Positions 20,122 through 30,511 of a DNA stretch of 64,000 nt are shown here, in pieces. The stretch's first letter is position 1. Each line of letters begins with the position of its first letter. The translations under genes and the position numbers were made by a program. The stretch is from Ciceribacter ferrooxidans (GTDB lineage: Bacteria > Pseudomonadota > Alphaproteobacteria > Rhizobiales > Rhizobiaceae), in assembly GCF_004137355.1 (NCBI RefSeq), contig NZ_SDVB01000311.1:372001-436000 (forward strand), given 5' to 3'. Under the pieces are notes generated by a model. That model had not been told where the DNA came from, ran no database searches, and saw nothing but the letters and a program-made list of their open reading frames with translations.

Positions 20122-20550
20122 ATGATGAACCAGTCAGCATTGCTGCGTCCGGATTGGACGCCTGCAACCGTTGCACTCATGGTGCTCGGCTTCATAGTGT
20201 TCTGGCCACTGGGCTTGGCCATGCTCGCCTACATCCTGTTCGGCGACCGGTTTCGAAGCTTCAAACGCGAAGCCAATACCGCGGCCGAGGGTATGTTCGA
20301 CCGCTGCCGGCATGGGCGTTATCGCGGGCCGCACTTTTCGACCGGCAACGTCGCCTTCGACGATTGGCGAAAAGCAGAACTTGATCGGCTGGAGGCTGAA
20401 CGTCGCAAGCTCGACGAAATGCGAGAAGAATTCGATGCCTATCTGCGGGAACTGAGACGGGCAAAGGATCAGGAGGAGTTCAACCGTTTCATGAGGGATC
20501 GTGAAGCGGCGAAGCGTTCCGGCGAGGCGCCTGTTCAACCCACTACGTGA
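20122..20550 (+). CDS. DUF2852 family membrane protein
   Basis: About 142 residues: one or two tightly spaced membrane segments (ATVALMVLGFIVFWPLGLAMLAYILFG, residues 15-42), then a glycine/histidine-containing stretch and a strongly charged helix predicted as coiled coil (DRLEAERRKLDEMREEFDAYLRELRR region). This matches the DUF2852 family common in Rhizobiales; the function is unknown. GAGGA lies six bases before ATG 20122. Confidence 0.8.
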   Translation: MMNQSALLRPDWTPATVALMVLGFIVFWPLGLAMLAYILFGDRFRSFKREANTAAEGMFDRCRHGRYRGPHFSTGNVAFDDWRKAELDRLEAERRKLDEMREEFDAYLRELRRAKDQEEFNRFMRDREAAKRSGEAPVQPTT

Positions 20551-20637
20551 ACGTCTCGTGGATTACCGATCGAGGCCGGCGTCCGCGGATGCCGGTTTCT
20601 TCGCGTACCGACGGCGAATCGGGTACAAACACGATCT

Positions 20638-21390
20638 ATGTTTCAGCTCCTGAAGAAATCGACGCGACCGAAGGCGGTGCCGCAGCAGCGGGTGCTGCAG
20701 GTCAACGGTCGAGAGATGCCGCTGACGATCCGGCAGAATCCACGTGCCACAAGAATTACCCTGAGGATCGAGCCAGGCGGTCGAGCCTTGAAGATGACGG
20801 TGCCACACGGCTTGCGTCATTGGGAAGTTGATGAGTTCCTTGAACGTCACCAGGGATGGCTGATGACGCGCTTGGCGCGTTATGGTTCCGAAATCAGGCT
20901 GCGACATGACGGCGAGATAGCCGTCCGGGGTGTGCCGCACCGGATCGTGCACACGGGACTTCTGCGCGGAATCACAGAAACGGCCGTCGTCGACGGTTGC
21001 TCCGTTCTCCGGGTGAGCGGCATGGAAGAGCATGTCGGCCGCCGCATTGCAGCCTTTCTGAAAAAGGAAGCGCGGCGGGATATGGAGAAGCTCGTGGCCG
21101 CCCATGCCGCTCGTATCGGACGGCCGGTACGCTCGCTGACGATGAAAGATACCCGCAGCCGTTGGGGCTCGTGTTCGTGGGATGGCAATCTGAGCTTCTC
21201 CTGGCGAATCGTCATGGCTCCACCGCAGGTCATCGACTATCTTGCGGCTCACGAAGTCGCCCACCTACGGGAGATGAATCATAGTGCCGCCTTCTGGGCT
21301 CTGTGCGGTGAGCTGTGCCCCGCGATGGATGAGGCAAAGGCTTGGCTGAAGCGGCATGGCTCGCAGCTGCATGCCGTCGACTTTAGCTAG
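20638..21390 (+). CDS. YgjP/DUF45-type M48-like zinc metallopeptidase
   Basis: 250 residues with the zinc-binding motif HEVAHLREMNHS near residue 205, an upstream SRWGSCSWDGNLSFSW block and a downstream FWALCGELCP block, all characteristic of the YgjP/UTP-pyrophosphatase-associated (DUF45, WPxxSprT-like) metallopeptidase family. No signal peptide, so probably cytosolic. Substrate unknown. The start is the first ATG after the preceding gene and has a weak ribosome binding site. Confidence 0.82.
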   Translation: MFQLLKKSTRPKAVPQQRVLQVNGREMPLTIRQNPRATRITLRIEPGGRALKMTVPHGLRHWEVDEFLERHQGWLMTRLARYGSEIRLRHDGEIAVRGVPHRIVHTGLLRGITETAVVDGCSVLRVSGMEEHVGRRIAAFLKKEARRDMEKLVAAHAARIGRPVRSLTMKDTRSRWGSCSWDGNLSFSWRIVMAPPQVIDYLAAHEVAHLREMNHSAAFWALCGELCPAMDEAKAWLKRHGSQLHAVDFS

Positions 21391-21462
21391 TGCAGGCAAA
21401 GGCGGCCGGCTATTGTCGCAATTTGGCTCGACTCTTTTGCGTTTTCGTGCGACTTCGCTGCC

Positions 21463-22137
21463 ATGATGCCGGATATCAAAATCTGCGGATTGAAAACCTC
21501 GGAGGCGGTCGACCGCGCGGTTGAACGCGGCGCGACGCATGTCGGCTTCATTTTCTTCGAAAAGAGTCCGCGAAACATCGAGCCGGACATCGCGGGCACG
21601 CTGGCGGATCGGGTCCGCGGGCGCGCCAAGATCGTCGCGGTGACCGTTGACGCCGATACCGACGAGCTCGATGAAATTGTGGATCTGCTGAAGCCAGATA
21701 TCCTTCAGCTGCACGGGAAAGAAAGCCCGGAACGTCTTCTCATGTTGAAGGCGCTCTACGGGCTGCCGATCATCAAGGCATTTTCGATCCGGGAACCCGA
21801 AGATCTGAAAAGAATCGAACCATATATCGGTATAGCCGATCGTTTTCTCTTCGATGCGAAACCGCCAAGCGACTCGGAATTGCCTGGAGGAAACGGGATT
21901 CCTTTCGACTGGCGCGTGCTGCGCACGCTTGACGGCAGTATCGATTACATGCTTTCCGGCGGCCTCAACAAGGATAATATTGCGGCGGCCCTACGCGAGA
22001 CGGGCGCCCACGGTATCGATGTCTCTTCCGGCGTTGAGAGCGCACCGGGCGTGAAGGATGTAGCCATGATCGACGAGTTTTTTGCGGCAGTGAAACGCGC
22101 CTCTGCGCTCGAGCCGGTTTCAGGGAGCACGAAGTGA
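21463..22137 (+). CDS. trpF: Phosphoribosylanthranilate isomerase TrpF
   Basis: Third step of tryptophan synthesis (Amadori rearrangement of phosphoribosylanthranilate). [13 protein letters not shown] at the N-terminus holds the catalytic cysteine; [15 protein letters not shown] and [10 protein letters not shown] are conserved blocks of the TIM barrel. 224 residues from ATG 21463; the next codon is also ATG. The stop overlaps the trpB GTG start (GTGA), so the trp genes are coupled. Confidence 0.95.
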   Translation: MMPDIKICGLKTSEAVDRAVERGATHVGFIFFEKSPRNIEPDIAGTLADRVRGRAKIVAVTVDADTDELDEIVDLLKPDILQLHGKESPERLLMLKALYGLPIIKAFSIREPEDLKRIEPYIGIADRFLFDAKPPSDSELPGGNGIPFDWRVLRTLDGSIDYMLSGGLNKDNIAAALRETGAHGIDVSSGVESAPGVKDVAMIDEFFAAVKRASALEPVSGSTK

Positions 22138-23354
22138 ACCAGACAGTATCACCGAATTCCTATCGCGAAGGTCCGGACGAGGACGGACGTTTCGGGATTT
22201 ACGGCGGCCGCTTTGTCGCCGAGACGCTGATGCCGCTGATCCTGGATCTGCAAGCCGAGTGGGAAAAGGCAAAAACCGACACTGAGTTTCAGGCCGAGCT
22301 GGCCGGGCTTGGCGCTCACTATATCGGACGACCGAGCCCGCTTTATTTTGCGGAACGGCTGACCGAGCACCTAGGCGGCGCCAGGATCTACTTCAAGCGC
22401 GAGGAACTCAATCATACCGGCTCGCACAAGATCAACAACTGCATCGGCCAGATCCTCCTTGCCAAACGCATGGGCAAGAAGCGCATCATCGCCGAAACCG
22501 GCGCCGGCCAACATGGCGTCGCCTCGGCTACCGTCGCCGCGCGGTTCGGCTTCCCCTGCGTGGTCTATATGGGCGCGACCGACGTTGAACGCCAAGCGCC
22601 GAATGTCTTCCGCATGAAGCTGCTCGGCGCCGAAGTGAAGCCGGTGACCTCGGGGCATGGTACGCTCAAGGACGCGATGAACGAAGCGCTTCGGGACTGG
22701 GTCACGAACGTCGAGGACACCTATTACCTGATCGGTACCGCGGCAGGTCCGCACCCCTATCCCGAGATGGTTCGGGACTTCCAGTCGGTGATCGGCAAGG
22801 AAGCGCGCGAGCAAATTCTGGAAGCAGAGGGCAAGCTTCCCGATCTCGTCATTGCTGCCGTCGGGGGTGGGTCGAACGCGATTGGCATCTTCCATCCGTT
22901 CCTCGATGATCCTGATGTCAAGATCGTCGGGGTCGAGGCAGGCGGAAAGGGGCTTTCCGGTGACGAACATTGTGCGTCGATCACCGCGGGTTCCCCGGGC
23001 GTCCTGCACGGAAATCGCACTTATCTTCTGCAGGATGCCGACGGCCAGATCAAGGAAGGGCACTCCATTTCCGCAGGTCTCGACTATCCGGGCATCGGGC
23101 CGGAACACGCCTGGCTCAACGACACCGGTCGCGCCGAGTATGTTCCGATCATGGATGGAGAGGCACTCGAAGCCTTCCAGCTGCTGACGAAGCTCGAGGG
23201 GATCATTCCGGCCCTTGAGCCGTCGCACGCCGTTGCCGAGGTCATCAAGCGGGCGCCGAAGATGCGCAAGGATCAGGTGATCCTGCTCAACCTCTCCGGT
23301 CGCGGAGACAAGGATATCTTCACCGTCGGCAAGATCCTCGGCATGGAGCTCTGA
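22134..23354 (+). CDS. trpB: Tryptophan synthase beta chain TrpB
   Basis: PLP-dependent condensation of indole with serine. The PLP lysine lies in [15 protein letters not shown] (about residue 100), and the phosphate-binding loop is VGGGSNAIG. Length is 406. The start is GTG at 22134, supported by AGGGAG upstream and by the overlap with trpF. trpA follows after one base. Confidence 0.97.
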   Translation: MNQTVSPNSYREGPDEDGRFGIYGGRFVAETLMPLILDLQAEWEKAKTDTEFQAELAGLGAHYIGRPSPLYFAERLTEHLGGARIYFKREELNHTGSHKINNCIGQILLAKRMGKKRIIAETGAGQHGVASATVAARFGFPCVVYMGATDVERQAPNVFRMKLLGAEVKPVTSGHGTLKDAMNEALRDWVTNVEDTYYLIGTAAGPHPYPEMVRDFQSVIGKEAREQILEAEGKLPDLVIAAVGGGSNAIGIFHPFLDDPDVKIVGVEAGGKGLSGDEHCASITAGSPGVLHGNRTYLLQDADGQIKEGHSISAGLDYPGIGPEHAWLNDTGRAEYVPIMDGEALEAFQLLTKLEGIIPALEPSHAVAEVIKRAPKMRKDQVILLNLSGRGDKDIFTVGKILGMEL

Positions 23355-23355
23355 A

Positions 23356-24195
23356 ATGACTGCACGCATGGAAAAGAAGTTTGCCGAGCTGAAGGCGGAA
23401 GGCCGGCCGGCGCTGATCACCTACTTCATGGGTGGAGATCCCGACTTCGAAACGTCGCTCGCCATCATGAAGGCTTTGCCCGAGGCCGGTGCCGACGTGA
23501 TCGAACTCGGCATGCCGTTCTCCGACCCGATGGCGGACGGTCCGGCAATCCAGATGGCAGGCCAGCGGGCACTGAAATCCGGACAGACGCTGAAGAAGAC
23601 GCTTCAATTGGCTAGTGAATTCCGGAAGGGGAACCAGCACACGCCGATCGTCATGATGGGCTACTACAACCCGATCTATGTTTTCGGAGTGGAGAAGTTC
23701 CTGGACGCGGCGCTCGAAGCAGGAATCGACGGCCTCATCGTCGTCGATCTGCCCCCGGAAATGGATGACGAGCTTTGCATTCCGGCGCGCCGGAAAGACA
23801 TCAACTTCATCCGCCTGGCGACGCCGACGACGGACGATCGACGCCTTCCGACCGTGCTGAAGAACACGTCAGGCTTCGTCTACTATGTGTCGATGACGGG
23901 GATCACCGGCTCGGCTCTGCCTGACCCGTCAAAGGTGGCTGCGGCCGTCAATCGCATCAAGGCGCACACAGACCTGCCGATTTGTGTCGGTTTCGGTGTA
24001 AAGACGGCCGAACATGCGCGCCTGATCGGCGCTAACGCCGATGGTGTTGTCGTTGGTACAGCGATCGTGAACCAGGTTGCTCTGAGCCTCAACAAGGACG
24101 GAACGGCGAGCGCTGACACGGTGCAGGCCGTTGCGACCCTGGTGCAGGGTCTGGCGACCGGTGTCCGAGCCGCCCGGCTTGCCGCCGCAGAATAG
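23356..24195 (+). CDS. trpA: Tryptophan synthase alpha chain TrpA
   Basis: Releases indole from indole-3-glycerol phosphate and channels it to TrpB. The catalytic glutamate and aspartate lie in [26 protein letters not shown] and the phosphate-site [10 protein letters not shown] are intact. 279 residues. Located in trpF-trpB-trpA-accD-folC order, typical of Rhizobiales. Confidence 0.97.
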   Translation: MTARMEKKFAELKAEGRPALITYFMGGDPDFETSLAIMKALPEAGADVIELGMPFSDPMADGPAIQMAGQRALKSGQTLKKTLQLASEFRKGNQHTPIVMMGYYNPIYVFGVEKFLDAALEAGIDGLIVVDLPPEMDDELCIPARRKDINFIRLATPTTDDRRLPTVLKNTSGFVYYVSMTGITGSALPDPSKVAAAVNRIKAHTDLPICVGFGVKTAEHARLIGANADGVVVGTAIVNQVALSLNKDGTASADTVQAVATLVQGLATGVRAARLAAAE

Positions 24196-24233
24196 CACCC
24201 CATATCGGTGACATCAGTCAGGAGTTTAGTGAC

Positions 24234-25094
24234 GTGAACTGGATTACCAACTACGTGCGGCCGCGCATCAATTCCATGCTCGGTCGCCGTGAGGTTCCGG
24301 AAAACCTCTGGATCAAATGCCCTGAAACCGGCGAGATGGTCTTTCACAAGGACCTTGAAGAGAACAAGTGGGTGATCCCGTCCTCGGGCTATCACATGAA
24401 GATGCCGGCGAAAGCCCGACTTCTGGATCTCTTTGACAACGGAGCTTATGAAGCCCTGCCGCAGCCGAAGGTCGCGCAGGATCCGCTGAAGTTTCGCGAC
24501 TCCAAGAAATACACCGATCGCCTGAAGGACAGCCGTCTGAAGACGGAGCAGGAAGACACGATCCTGGCTGGCCTCGGGACGGTCGAAGGGGTGAAGCTCG
24601 TCGCCGTAGTCCACGAATTCAATTTCATGGGCGGTTCGCTCGGCATCGCCGCCGGCGAAGCCATCGTAAAGGCATTCGAGCGAGCCATCGCCGAGAAGTG
24701 CCCGCTCGTCATGTTCCCGGCCTCGGGTGGGGCACGAATGCAGGAGGGTATCCTCTCGCTGATGCAGCTTCCGCGAACGACTGTTGCGGTGGAAATGCTG
24801 AAGGAAGCCGGTCTTCCCTATATCGTTGTGCTGACCAATCCCACGACCGGTGGCGTGACGGCGTCCTACGCGATGCTGGGTGACCTCCACGTCGCCGAGC
24901 CCGGTGCCGAGATCTGCTTTGCTGGCAAGCGCGTGATTGAGCAGACGATTCGCGAGAAGCTTCCGGAAGGCTTCCAGACCTCGGAGTACCTGCTCGAGCA
25001 CGGCATGGTGGACATGGTCGCCAGGCGTCACGACATCCCGGCCCTTCTTGCCCGGCTGCTCCGTATCATGATGAGGCAGCCGGCAGCGGCCTGA
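24234..25094 (+). CDS. accD: Acetyl-CoA carboxylase carboxyltransferase subunit beta AccD
   Basis: Transfers the carboxyl group from carboxybiotin to acetyl-CoA together with AccA. The crotonase-like domain is clear ([49 protein letters not shown]). At the N-terminus the four-cysteine zinc ribbon of E. coli AccD is reduced to a single cysteine ([14 protein letters not shown]). The start is GTG at 24234, with AGGAG nine bases upstream. 286 residues. Confidence 0.96.
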   Translation: MNWITNYVRPRINSMLGRREVPENLWIKCPETGEMVFHKDLEENKWVIPSSGYHMKMPAKARLLDLFDNGAYEALPQPKVAQDPLKFRDSKKYTDRLKDSRLKTEQEDTILAGLGTVEGVKLVAVVHEFNFMGGSLGIAAGEAIVKAFERAIAEKCPLVMFPASGGARMQEGILSLMQLPRTTVAVEMLKEAGLPYIVVLTNPTTGGVTASYAMLGDLHVAEPGAEICFAGKRVIEQTIREKLPEGFQTSEYLLEHGMVDMVARRHDIPALLARLLRIMMRQPAAA

Positions 25095-25168
25095 CGCTCC
25101 GCCTCGGAGAGAAAGAAGCGCAGCACACCCTGAACTCTCTCCGGGAAGTCCGGAGTGCGGAATCCGTT

Positions 25169-26512
25169 ATGAACAAGCCTGCATTCAGTGAGGCGGAGCA
25201 CGAGATCGACAAGCTCATGGGCCTGCATCCCAAGGGCTTTGATCTCTCTCTCAGCCGCATCCGTCGTCTGCTCGAAGCGCTCGGTAATCCGCATTTGCGG
25301 ATGCCGCCGGTGATCCATGTCGCCGGCACCAACGGCAAGGGCTCGGTCACCGCGTTCTGCCGCGCGCTCCTCGAGGCCGGCGGGCTCGGCGTCCACGTTC
25401 ATACCTCACCGCATCTTGTCCGCTGGCATGAACGCTATCGCATCGGTCGGAAAGGCGGCAGAGGAGAGTTGGTTGATGACACGGTGTTCGCAGACGCGCT
25501 TCGTCGGGTTGCGGAAGCCAACGGCGGACAGGCGATCACTGTTTTCGAGATTTTGACGGCCGTCATGTTCATTCTGTTCTCGGAACAGCCGGCGGATGTC
25601 GCGATCGTTGAGGTCGGTCTGGGCGGTCGTTTCGACGCGACCAATGTCATCGAACATCCCGCCGTGTCGGTGATCATGCCGATCTCGCTGGATCATCAAT
25701 CGTACCTTGGAGATCGTGTTGAACTGATTGCAGCCGAGAAAGCGGGGATTATGAAGCGCGGGCATCCGGTGGTGATCGGACATCAGGAGTACTCCGACGC
25801 CCGCGACGTTCTCATATCGACAGCAGAGCGAATCGGCTGTCCGGTTTCGATCTACGGACAGGATTTCCTCGCCTATGAGGAACAGGGGCGCCTGATCTAT
25901 CAGGACGAGTTCGGTCTCTCCGATCTGCCGTTGCCACGACTGCCCGGGCGCCATCAGTACGCCAATGCAGCGGCGGCGATCCGTGCAGTGAAGGCCGCAG
26001 GCGTCGATGTAACGGAGGCCATGGCCGAGAAGGCGATGATATCTGTCGAATGGCCGGGCCGCCTGCAGCGGCTTGTCGCAGGCAAGTTGATGGCATACGC
26101 CCCGACCGGGGCCGAGATCTGGGTCGACGGGGGACATAATCCCGGCGCAGGTGAAGTCATCGCAGAGGCCATGGCGGGCTTCGAGGAGAAGCAGCCGCGT
26201 CCGCTCTATCTGATTACAGGAATGATCAACACAAAAGATCCCGTCGGCTATTTCCATGCCTTTGCCGGGCTCGCTCAGGAGGTTTTCACGGTTCCCATCA
26301 GAGGAACCGATGCCGCATTGGATCCAGTCGCCCTTGCCCAGGCCGCGTCGGACGCGGGCCTGTCGGCATCGCCAGTGTCGGCGGTCGCGGAGGCGCTGAG
26401 GGCTATTCGGGACCGTGTGTTGCCCGGCGAGACGTCGCCGCGAATCCTGATCGGTGGCTCGCTTTACCTTGTCGGGAACGTGCTTGCGGACAATGGAACC
26501 CCGCCCAAATGA
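25169..26512 (+). CDS. folC: Bifunctional folylpolyglutamate synthase / dihydrofolate synthase FolC
   Basis: Adds glutamate to dihydropteroate and extends the polyglutamate tail of folates. The ATP-binding loop is VAGTNGKGSVTAF (near residue 50), followed by TSPHLVRWHERYRI and EVGLGGRFDATN. The C-terminal Mur-ligase-like domain shows WVDGGHNPGAGE. Length is 447. Last gene of the trp-acc run; a strong hairpin begins three bases after the stop. Confidence 0.95.
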   Translation: MNKPAFSEAEHEIDKLMGLHPKGFDLSLSRIRRLLEALGNPHLRMPPVIHVAGTNGKGSVTAFCRALLEAGGLGVHVHTSPHLVRWHERYRIGRKGGRGELVDDTVFADALRRVAEANGGQAITVFEILTAVMFILFSEQPADVAIVEVGLGGRFDATNVIEHPAVSVIMPISLDHQSYLGDRVELIAAEKAGIMKRGHPVVIGHQEYSDARDVLISTAERIGCPVSIYGQDFLAYEEQGRLIYQDEFGLSDLPLPRLPGRHQYANAAAAIRAVKAAGVDVTEAMAEKAMISVEWPGRLQRLVAGKLMAYAPTGAEIWVDGGHNPGAGEVIAEAMAGFEEKQPRPLYLITGMINTKDPVGYFHAFAGLAQEVFTVPIRGTDAALDPVALAQAASDAGLSASPVSAVAEALRAIRDRVLPGETSPRILIGGSLYLVGNVLADNGTPPK

Positions 26513-26514
26513 GA

Positions 26515-26536
26515 AAGCCCGGCCAAGGCCGGGCTT
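26515..26536. terminator. Bidirectional terminator between folC and trxA
   Basis: Perfect inverted repeat AAGCCCGGCC / GGCCGGGCTT with two bases between the arms (physically a shorter stem with a 4-6 base loop). A T-run lies downstream on the plus strand. It serves the convergent folC and trxA transcripts. Confidence 0.85.
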
Positions 26537-26566
26537 CATTCGTTTTTCAGCCGGAACGGGCTGAAA

Positions 26567-26887
26567 TCAGGCGGCGCTGGAGATCCAGCTCGCCAGCGCT
26601 GTCTTGGGCGAGGCGCCGACCTTGATATCGGCTACTTCTCCGCCTTTGAAGATGGCCAGGGTCGGAATAGAGCGGACGCCGAACTTGGCCGCAAGCTCCG
26701 GATTCTCGTCGATGTTGATTTTGGCAACCTTTACCTTGCCTGCCATTTCGTTGGAGATCTCTTCCAGGCTTGGCGCAATCATTTTGCACGGGCCGCACCA
26801 CTCGGCCCAGAAGTCGACGACCACCGGCTGTGCGGATTCGAGGACTTCCGTCTGGAAGTTGGAATTGTCGACTTTTACCGTAGCCAT
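26567..26887 (-). CDS. trxA: Thioredoxin 1 (TrxA)
   Basis: Small disulfide reductase. 106 residues with the active site [15 protein letters not shown], the cis-proline RSIPTLAIF and the usual length. Start at ATG 26887 with AAGGAGCAGCCC upstream. It lies 72 bases after addA and may have its own promoter there. Confidence 0.97.
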   Translation of the reverse strand: MATVKVDNSNFQTEVLESAQPVVVDFWAEWCGPCKMIAPSLEEISNEMAGKVKVAKINIDENPELAAKFGVRSIPTLAIFKGGEVADIKVGASPKTALASWISSAA

Positions 26888-26959
26888 GGGCTGCTCCTTT
26901 TCCGGTCGTATTGGAGGGTTATCTGATGCCCTCGCGCCTGTTTTTCAAGACATGGTATT

Positions 26960-29900
26960 TCACGAACTCTTGAGGTCAGCAAGCGTCTGCATCAGCTCCG
27001 CGGCAGGTACCGCGATGACTGTACCGGCTTCGGTGTAAGCCAGCAGACATTCGATTTCCTTATGCGGATAGAGAGGCTTCAGAAGCTCTCGGTAGATCGC
27101 GAGCTGCGCGCGGTGGCTGAAGGGTGTCGCGCTTATGGTTCTCGGTGGCGAGCGGTTCGTCTTGAAATCGAGAAGGATCACCCGGTCATCCGTGACGGCC
27201 AGACGATCGATACGGCCCGAAACAGCTCGCGGCTGCCCATCGACGGTGACCGTTCCCATTATGGAGACCTCCGCCTGGGCGTGGGGCGAAAACACAGGTG
27301 CGAGATCGGGATGGTCGAGGATCGCCAGCACTGTCGTCACCAGCCGCTCGCGCTCACCAGTTGGCCAGAACCGCGCTGCGCGTTCGGCGTAGCGTCGTGC
27401 GGCGGCGTCGCGTTGGTCGACGGGAAGGGAAGGCAGAACCTGCAGCATCCGGTGAGTGAGCTTGCCCTTCTGCAGCGCTATGCCGTTGTCCATCTTCTCG
27501 CCGAACAGCGGACTCCATACCGCGACATCGTCCCCGGCGTCGTCGATGAAGGCGCCGGCGCCGGAGGGGCTTAACGGCCGGGGAAGATGAGGTCCCGGCG
27601 GCAACGGCCGAAACAATGCGTCGGGAAGTCGATCGTCGGCGCGCCCGCTCTCGCTCTGGTGATGAAGCTCGAACGCTCTGGGTATCGCCGGCACGCGCCA
27701 TTCTAGCCCACTCCATTCTCCTTCGGGGCCTTCGAACCGGGCCTCTGTGCAGCAGTCTGCTGAGCGCCGTAGCGCCTCGGAGATCATCTGGTGCCAGATA
27801 ACCTTCGGCTCCTGCTTGCCGCGGTAACCGCAAATGATCAGTCGATCCGCGGCGCGCGTCATGGCTACGTATAGGAGTCGACGATACTCATCTTCAGCCA
27901 GCCGTCTCAGGCGCTCGGTGTCGGCAGCAACCAGCGGATTTCCCAGTGACTTGATCGGGATCCAGGCCGGAACGGGTGTTTCGATGCCTGCCTCGATGAG
28001 ACGGAGCTTCGGCAGGTGCGTGTGGTTGAATGCCTTCGATCCGCCGTCCACAAGGAAGACAACGGGCGCTTCGAGTCCCTTTGAAGCGTGAACCGTCATG
28101 ATCCGCACCTCGTCTCGATCCTTGTCATGCTCGCGTTTGACCTCCGGCGCCTCCGTTTCGAGTGCCGTGACGAACGACTGCAGGCCCGGAAGCCCCGTGG
28201 TCTCGAACGACAGCGCGAAGTTCAGGAATTCGTCCAGGATATCCGTGACCTCGCTTCCGAGACGGGCAAGAAAGGCGCGTCTGCCACCCTCGGGTCCAAG
28301 GATACGCGCGTAGAAATCATGGACAGACAGGCTCCGGGAGAGCGAAATACACCTCGCAAGCCGGTCGGCGGCCGAGCGCCACTTTCCGGCTTTCTCTTCC
28401 GCGTGCCTTTGCAAAGCAGACCAGACGCTGCTTTCGGGGGCGCGCATCGCGGCGAGCTCGAAGAGATCTTCTTCACTCAGGTCGAAGAGCGGGCTTTTCA
28501 AAAGTGCCGCAAGCGAGAGGTCGTCTGACGGCAGGAGCACAAAGCGGCCGAGCGCAAGCAGATCCTGCACGGCGATATGCAACGTCAGGCGCAACCGGTC
28601 GGCACCGGCGACGGGGATGTTGTTCCGCCGCTTGAGTGCGCGTGTAAGGGCATTGACAAAGGAGTCGCGCTTGCGAACGAGGACCAAGATATCGCCGGGC
28701 CTGATTGGTCGTTCGACGTCCTTTTCCACGATCGTCTCCCTGCCGACCATCTGTTCGATTCGGCAGGCGATGCGACGGGCCAGGATGGCAGAGGGCGCAC
28801 TCTCGGGTGTCGCGTCGAAGGGCGCCGTCCAGTCGTTGCTCGTTTCGCTGGTTTCCGGAGCAATCATGTCCCAGAGGTCGACGGCGCCGGGGTGGCCGGC
28901 GCGGCTGGACATGTGGACGACCGACTCGTTCGAGGCGCTGAGGCCGCGGGCGTTCTCGTCGACAGAAAACACTTGGTCCACCGCCGAGAGCACCGCAGAC
29001 GTTGAACGGAATGAAAGAGGGAGCCGGACAGCACTGAAGCACTCGCCGCTGGAGGACACGAGCTGCGCGGCGATGGTTGCCTCTTCGGAGAAGCGTTCAG
29101 GACGCGCGCCCTGAAACGAATAGATGGACTGTTTTTCGTCTCCGACGGCAAAGAAGGTACGGGTCAGTGCTCTCGCTCCAAGACCGGAGAAGAAATCCTC
29201 GCGTAGCGAGCGGATTACCGCCCACTGGATAGGGCTTGTGTCCTGCGCTTCGTCGACGAGGATATGGTCAATTCCCTGATCGAGCTTGTAATGAACCCAT
29301 GGGCCTACATCTCCACGCGTGAGCAGGCTGGCCGTGCGTTCGATCAGATCTTCGAAATCGAGCTGACTGCGGGTCTTCTTGAGATCTTCGTAGTCGCGAT
29401 CAAGCCGTTTCGCGAGCGTCAGGGCGGCTTTGGTCGCTTCGTACATCCGGAAGGTGGAGAGCCGAGCATTGCAGGCGGCGACATGATCGCGTGCGGCAAC
29501 GAGGCGGTCGCGAAGACCAGGCATCGCTTTCGTCATGGCTGCGGTGCAGAGCGTGCTGTCGGCACGTTCGCTGCCCGTTGCGGTGTAGAATGCCTTTTCG
29601 AGATGTTCGATACGGAGGATGTCGTCCGATTCCTGAGAGGCAGCGGCGAGAGCATCGGCAATTTCGCGGGCACGTTCGCCGCCTATCTCTCTTGCAAGCA
29701 ACAGGTATTCGGAGAGTGTCGCACCTGAAAGCTCAGGGAGCGGCCAGAAGCGGGAAGTAAGTGTGGCCTCCGTCACCTCCGGCTCCAGTCCAAGTCCACG
29801 GCGCAGAGCGAGATCCGGCCCGCCCAACCGGTGCGAGGCTGAGAGGAAGCGGCGGATCGCGTGACGGTTCGCAACGATATCGCCGAGCAAGGCCTCCAAC

Positions 29901-30511
29901 CCGCTCTCGTCGGAAATGCTGAGGACGCGCGAGAATGCATCGGCAAGCTCCAGGTCGCTCTCCGTCGAAGTCGCGGTCAGCAATGTCCGCCGGGCGTCTG
30001 CTAGAACCGCTGCCGCTGCCCTGTCATCAAGGACAGAGAAATGTCCGGCCACGTTTGCTTCGAGAGGGAATTGGTGCAGCAGGGCTTCGCAGAAGGCGTG
30101 AATCGTCTGAATCTTCAGCCCACCCGGGGTTTCCAGGGCGCGCGCGAAGAGTTGACGCGCCTGCGACAGCTTCGTTTGGCCAGGTGTCTCGCCTTCGATC
30201 TCCGCGATACGTAAGGCAAGCTTTTCTTCGGGGAGTGTTGCCCATTCAGCGAGTCTTTCGAACACACGGTTCGACATCTCGGATGCGGCCGCCTTTGTAT
30301 AAGTGAGGCAGAGGATGGACGCAGGTCTCGCGCCGGCCAGCAGAAGTCGGACGACTCTCTGGGTCAGTACATGCGTCTTCCCCGATCCGGCATTGGCCGA
30401 GACCCAGGCCGAGCGGGCAGGATCGGACGCGAGTGCCTGCTGGGCCGTCGTCCAGTTGATCCAGACGAGCGGATCATCGCTGGCAGGCAGATTGGTCAGC
30501 TCATTCGTCAC
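26960..30511 (-). CDS. addA: AddA: double-strand break repair helicase-nuclease subunit
   Basis: AddAB is the rhizobial counterpart of RecBCD, processing broken DNA ends for RecA. AddA has an N-terminal UvrD-type helicase with Walker A SANAGSGKTHVLTQR, motif II VDEAQDTSPIQW and further helicase motifs (TVHASKGLEAPVVFL), plus a C-terminal RecB-like nuclease core (VILLDFKTNRSPP). I take the GTG at 30511 as start (1183 residues) because GGCGAGGAG lies seven bases upstream; it overlaps the addB stop by 11 bases. The longer frame to 30622 is addB in another frame. Confidence 0.94.
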   Translation of the reverse strand: MTNELTNLPASDDPLVWINWTTAQQALASDPARSAWVSANAGSGKTHVLTQRVVRLLLAGARPASILCLTYTKAAASEMSNRVFERLAEWATLPEEKLALRIAEIEGETPGQTKLSQARQLFARALETPGGLKIQTIHAFCEALLHQFPLEANVAGHFSVLDDRAAAAVLADARRTLLTATSTESDLELADAFSRVLSISDESGLEALLGDIVANRHAIRRFLSASHRLGGPDLALRRGLGLEPEVTEATLTSRFWPLPELSGATLSEYLLLAREIGGERAREIADALAAASQESDDILRIEHLEKAFYTATGSERADSTLCTAAMTKAMPGLRDRLVAARDHVAACNARLSTFRMYEATKAALTLAKRLDRDYEDLKKTRSQLDFEDLIERTASLLTRGDVGPWVHYKLDQGIDHILVDEAQDTSPIQWAVIRSLREDFFSGLGARALTRTFFAVGDEKQSIYSFQGARPERFSEEATIAAQLVSSSGECFSAVRLPLSFRSTSAVLSAVDQVFSVDENARGLSASNESVVHMSSRAGHPGAVDLWDMIAPETSETSNDWTAPFDATPESAPSAILARRIACRIEQMVGRETIVEKDVERPIRPGDILVLVRKRDSFVNALTRALKRRNNIPVAGADRLRLTLHIAVQDLLALGRFVLLPSDDLSLAALLKSPLFDLSEEDLFELAAMRAPESSVWSALQRHAEEKAGKWRSAADRLARCISLSRSLSVHDFYARILGPEGGRRAFLARLGSEVTDILDEFLNFALSFETTGLPGLQSFVTALETEAPEVKREHDKDRDEVRIMTVHASKGLEAPVVFLVDGGSKAFNHTHLPKLRLIEAGIETPVPAWIPIKSLGNPLVAADTERLRRLAEDEYRRLLYVAMTRAADRLIICGYRGKQEPKVIWHQMISEALRRSADCCTEARFEGPEGEWSGLEWRVPAIPRAFELHHQSESGRADDRLPDALFRPLPPGPHLPRPLSPSGAGAFIDDAGDDVAVWSPLFGEKMDNGIALQKGKLTHRMLQVLPSLPVDQRDAAARRYAERAARFWPTGERERLVTTVLAILDHPDLAPVFSPHAQAEVSIMGTVTVDGQPRAVSGRIDRLAVTDDRVILLDFKTNRSPPRTISATPFSHRAQLAIYRELLKPLYPHKEIECLLAYTEAGTVIAVPAAELMQTLADLKSS

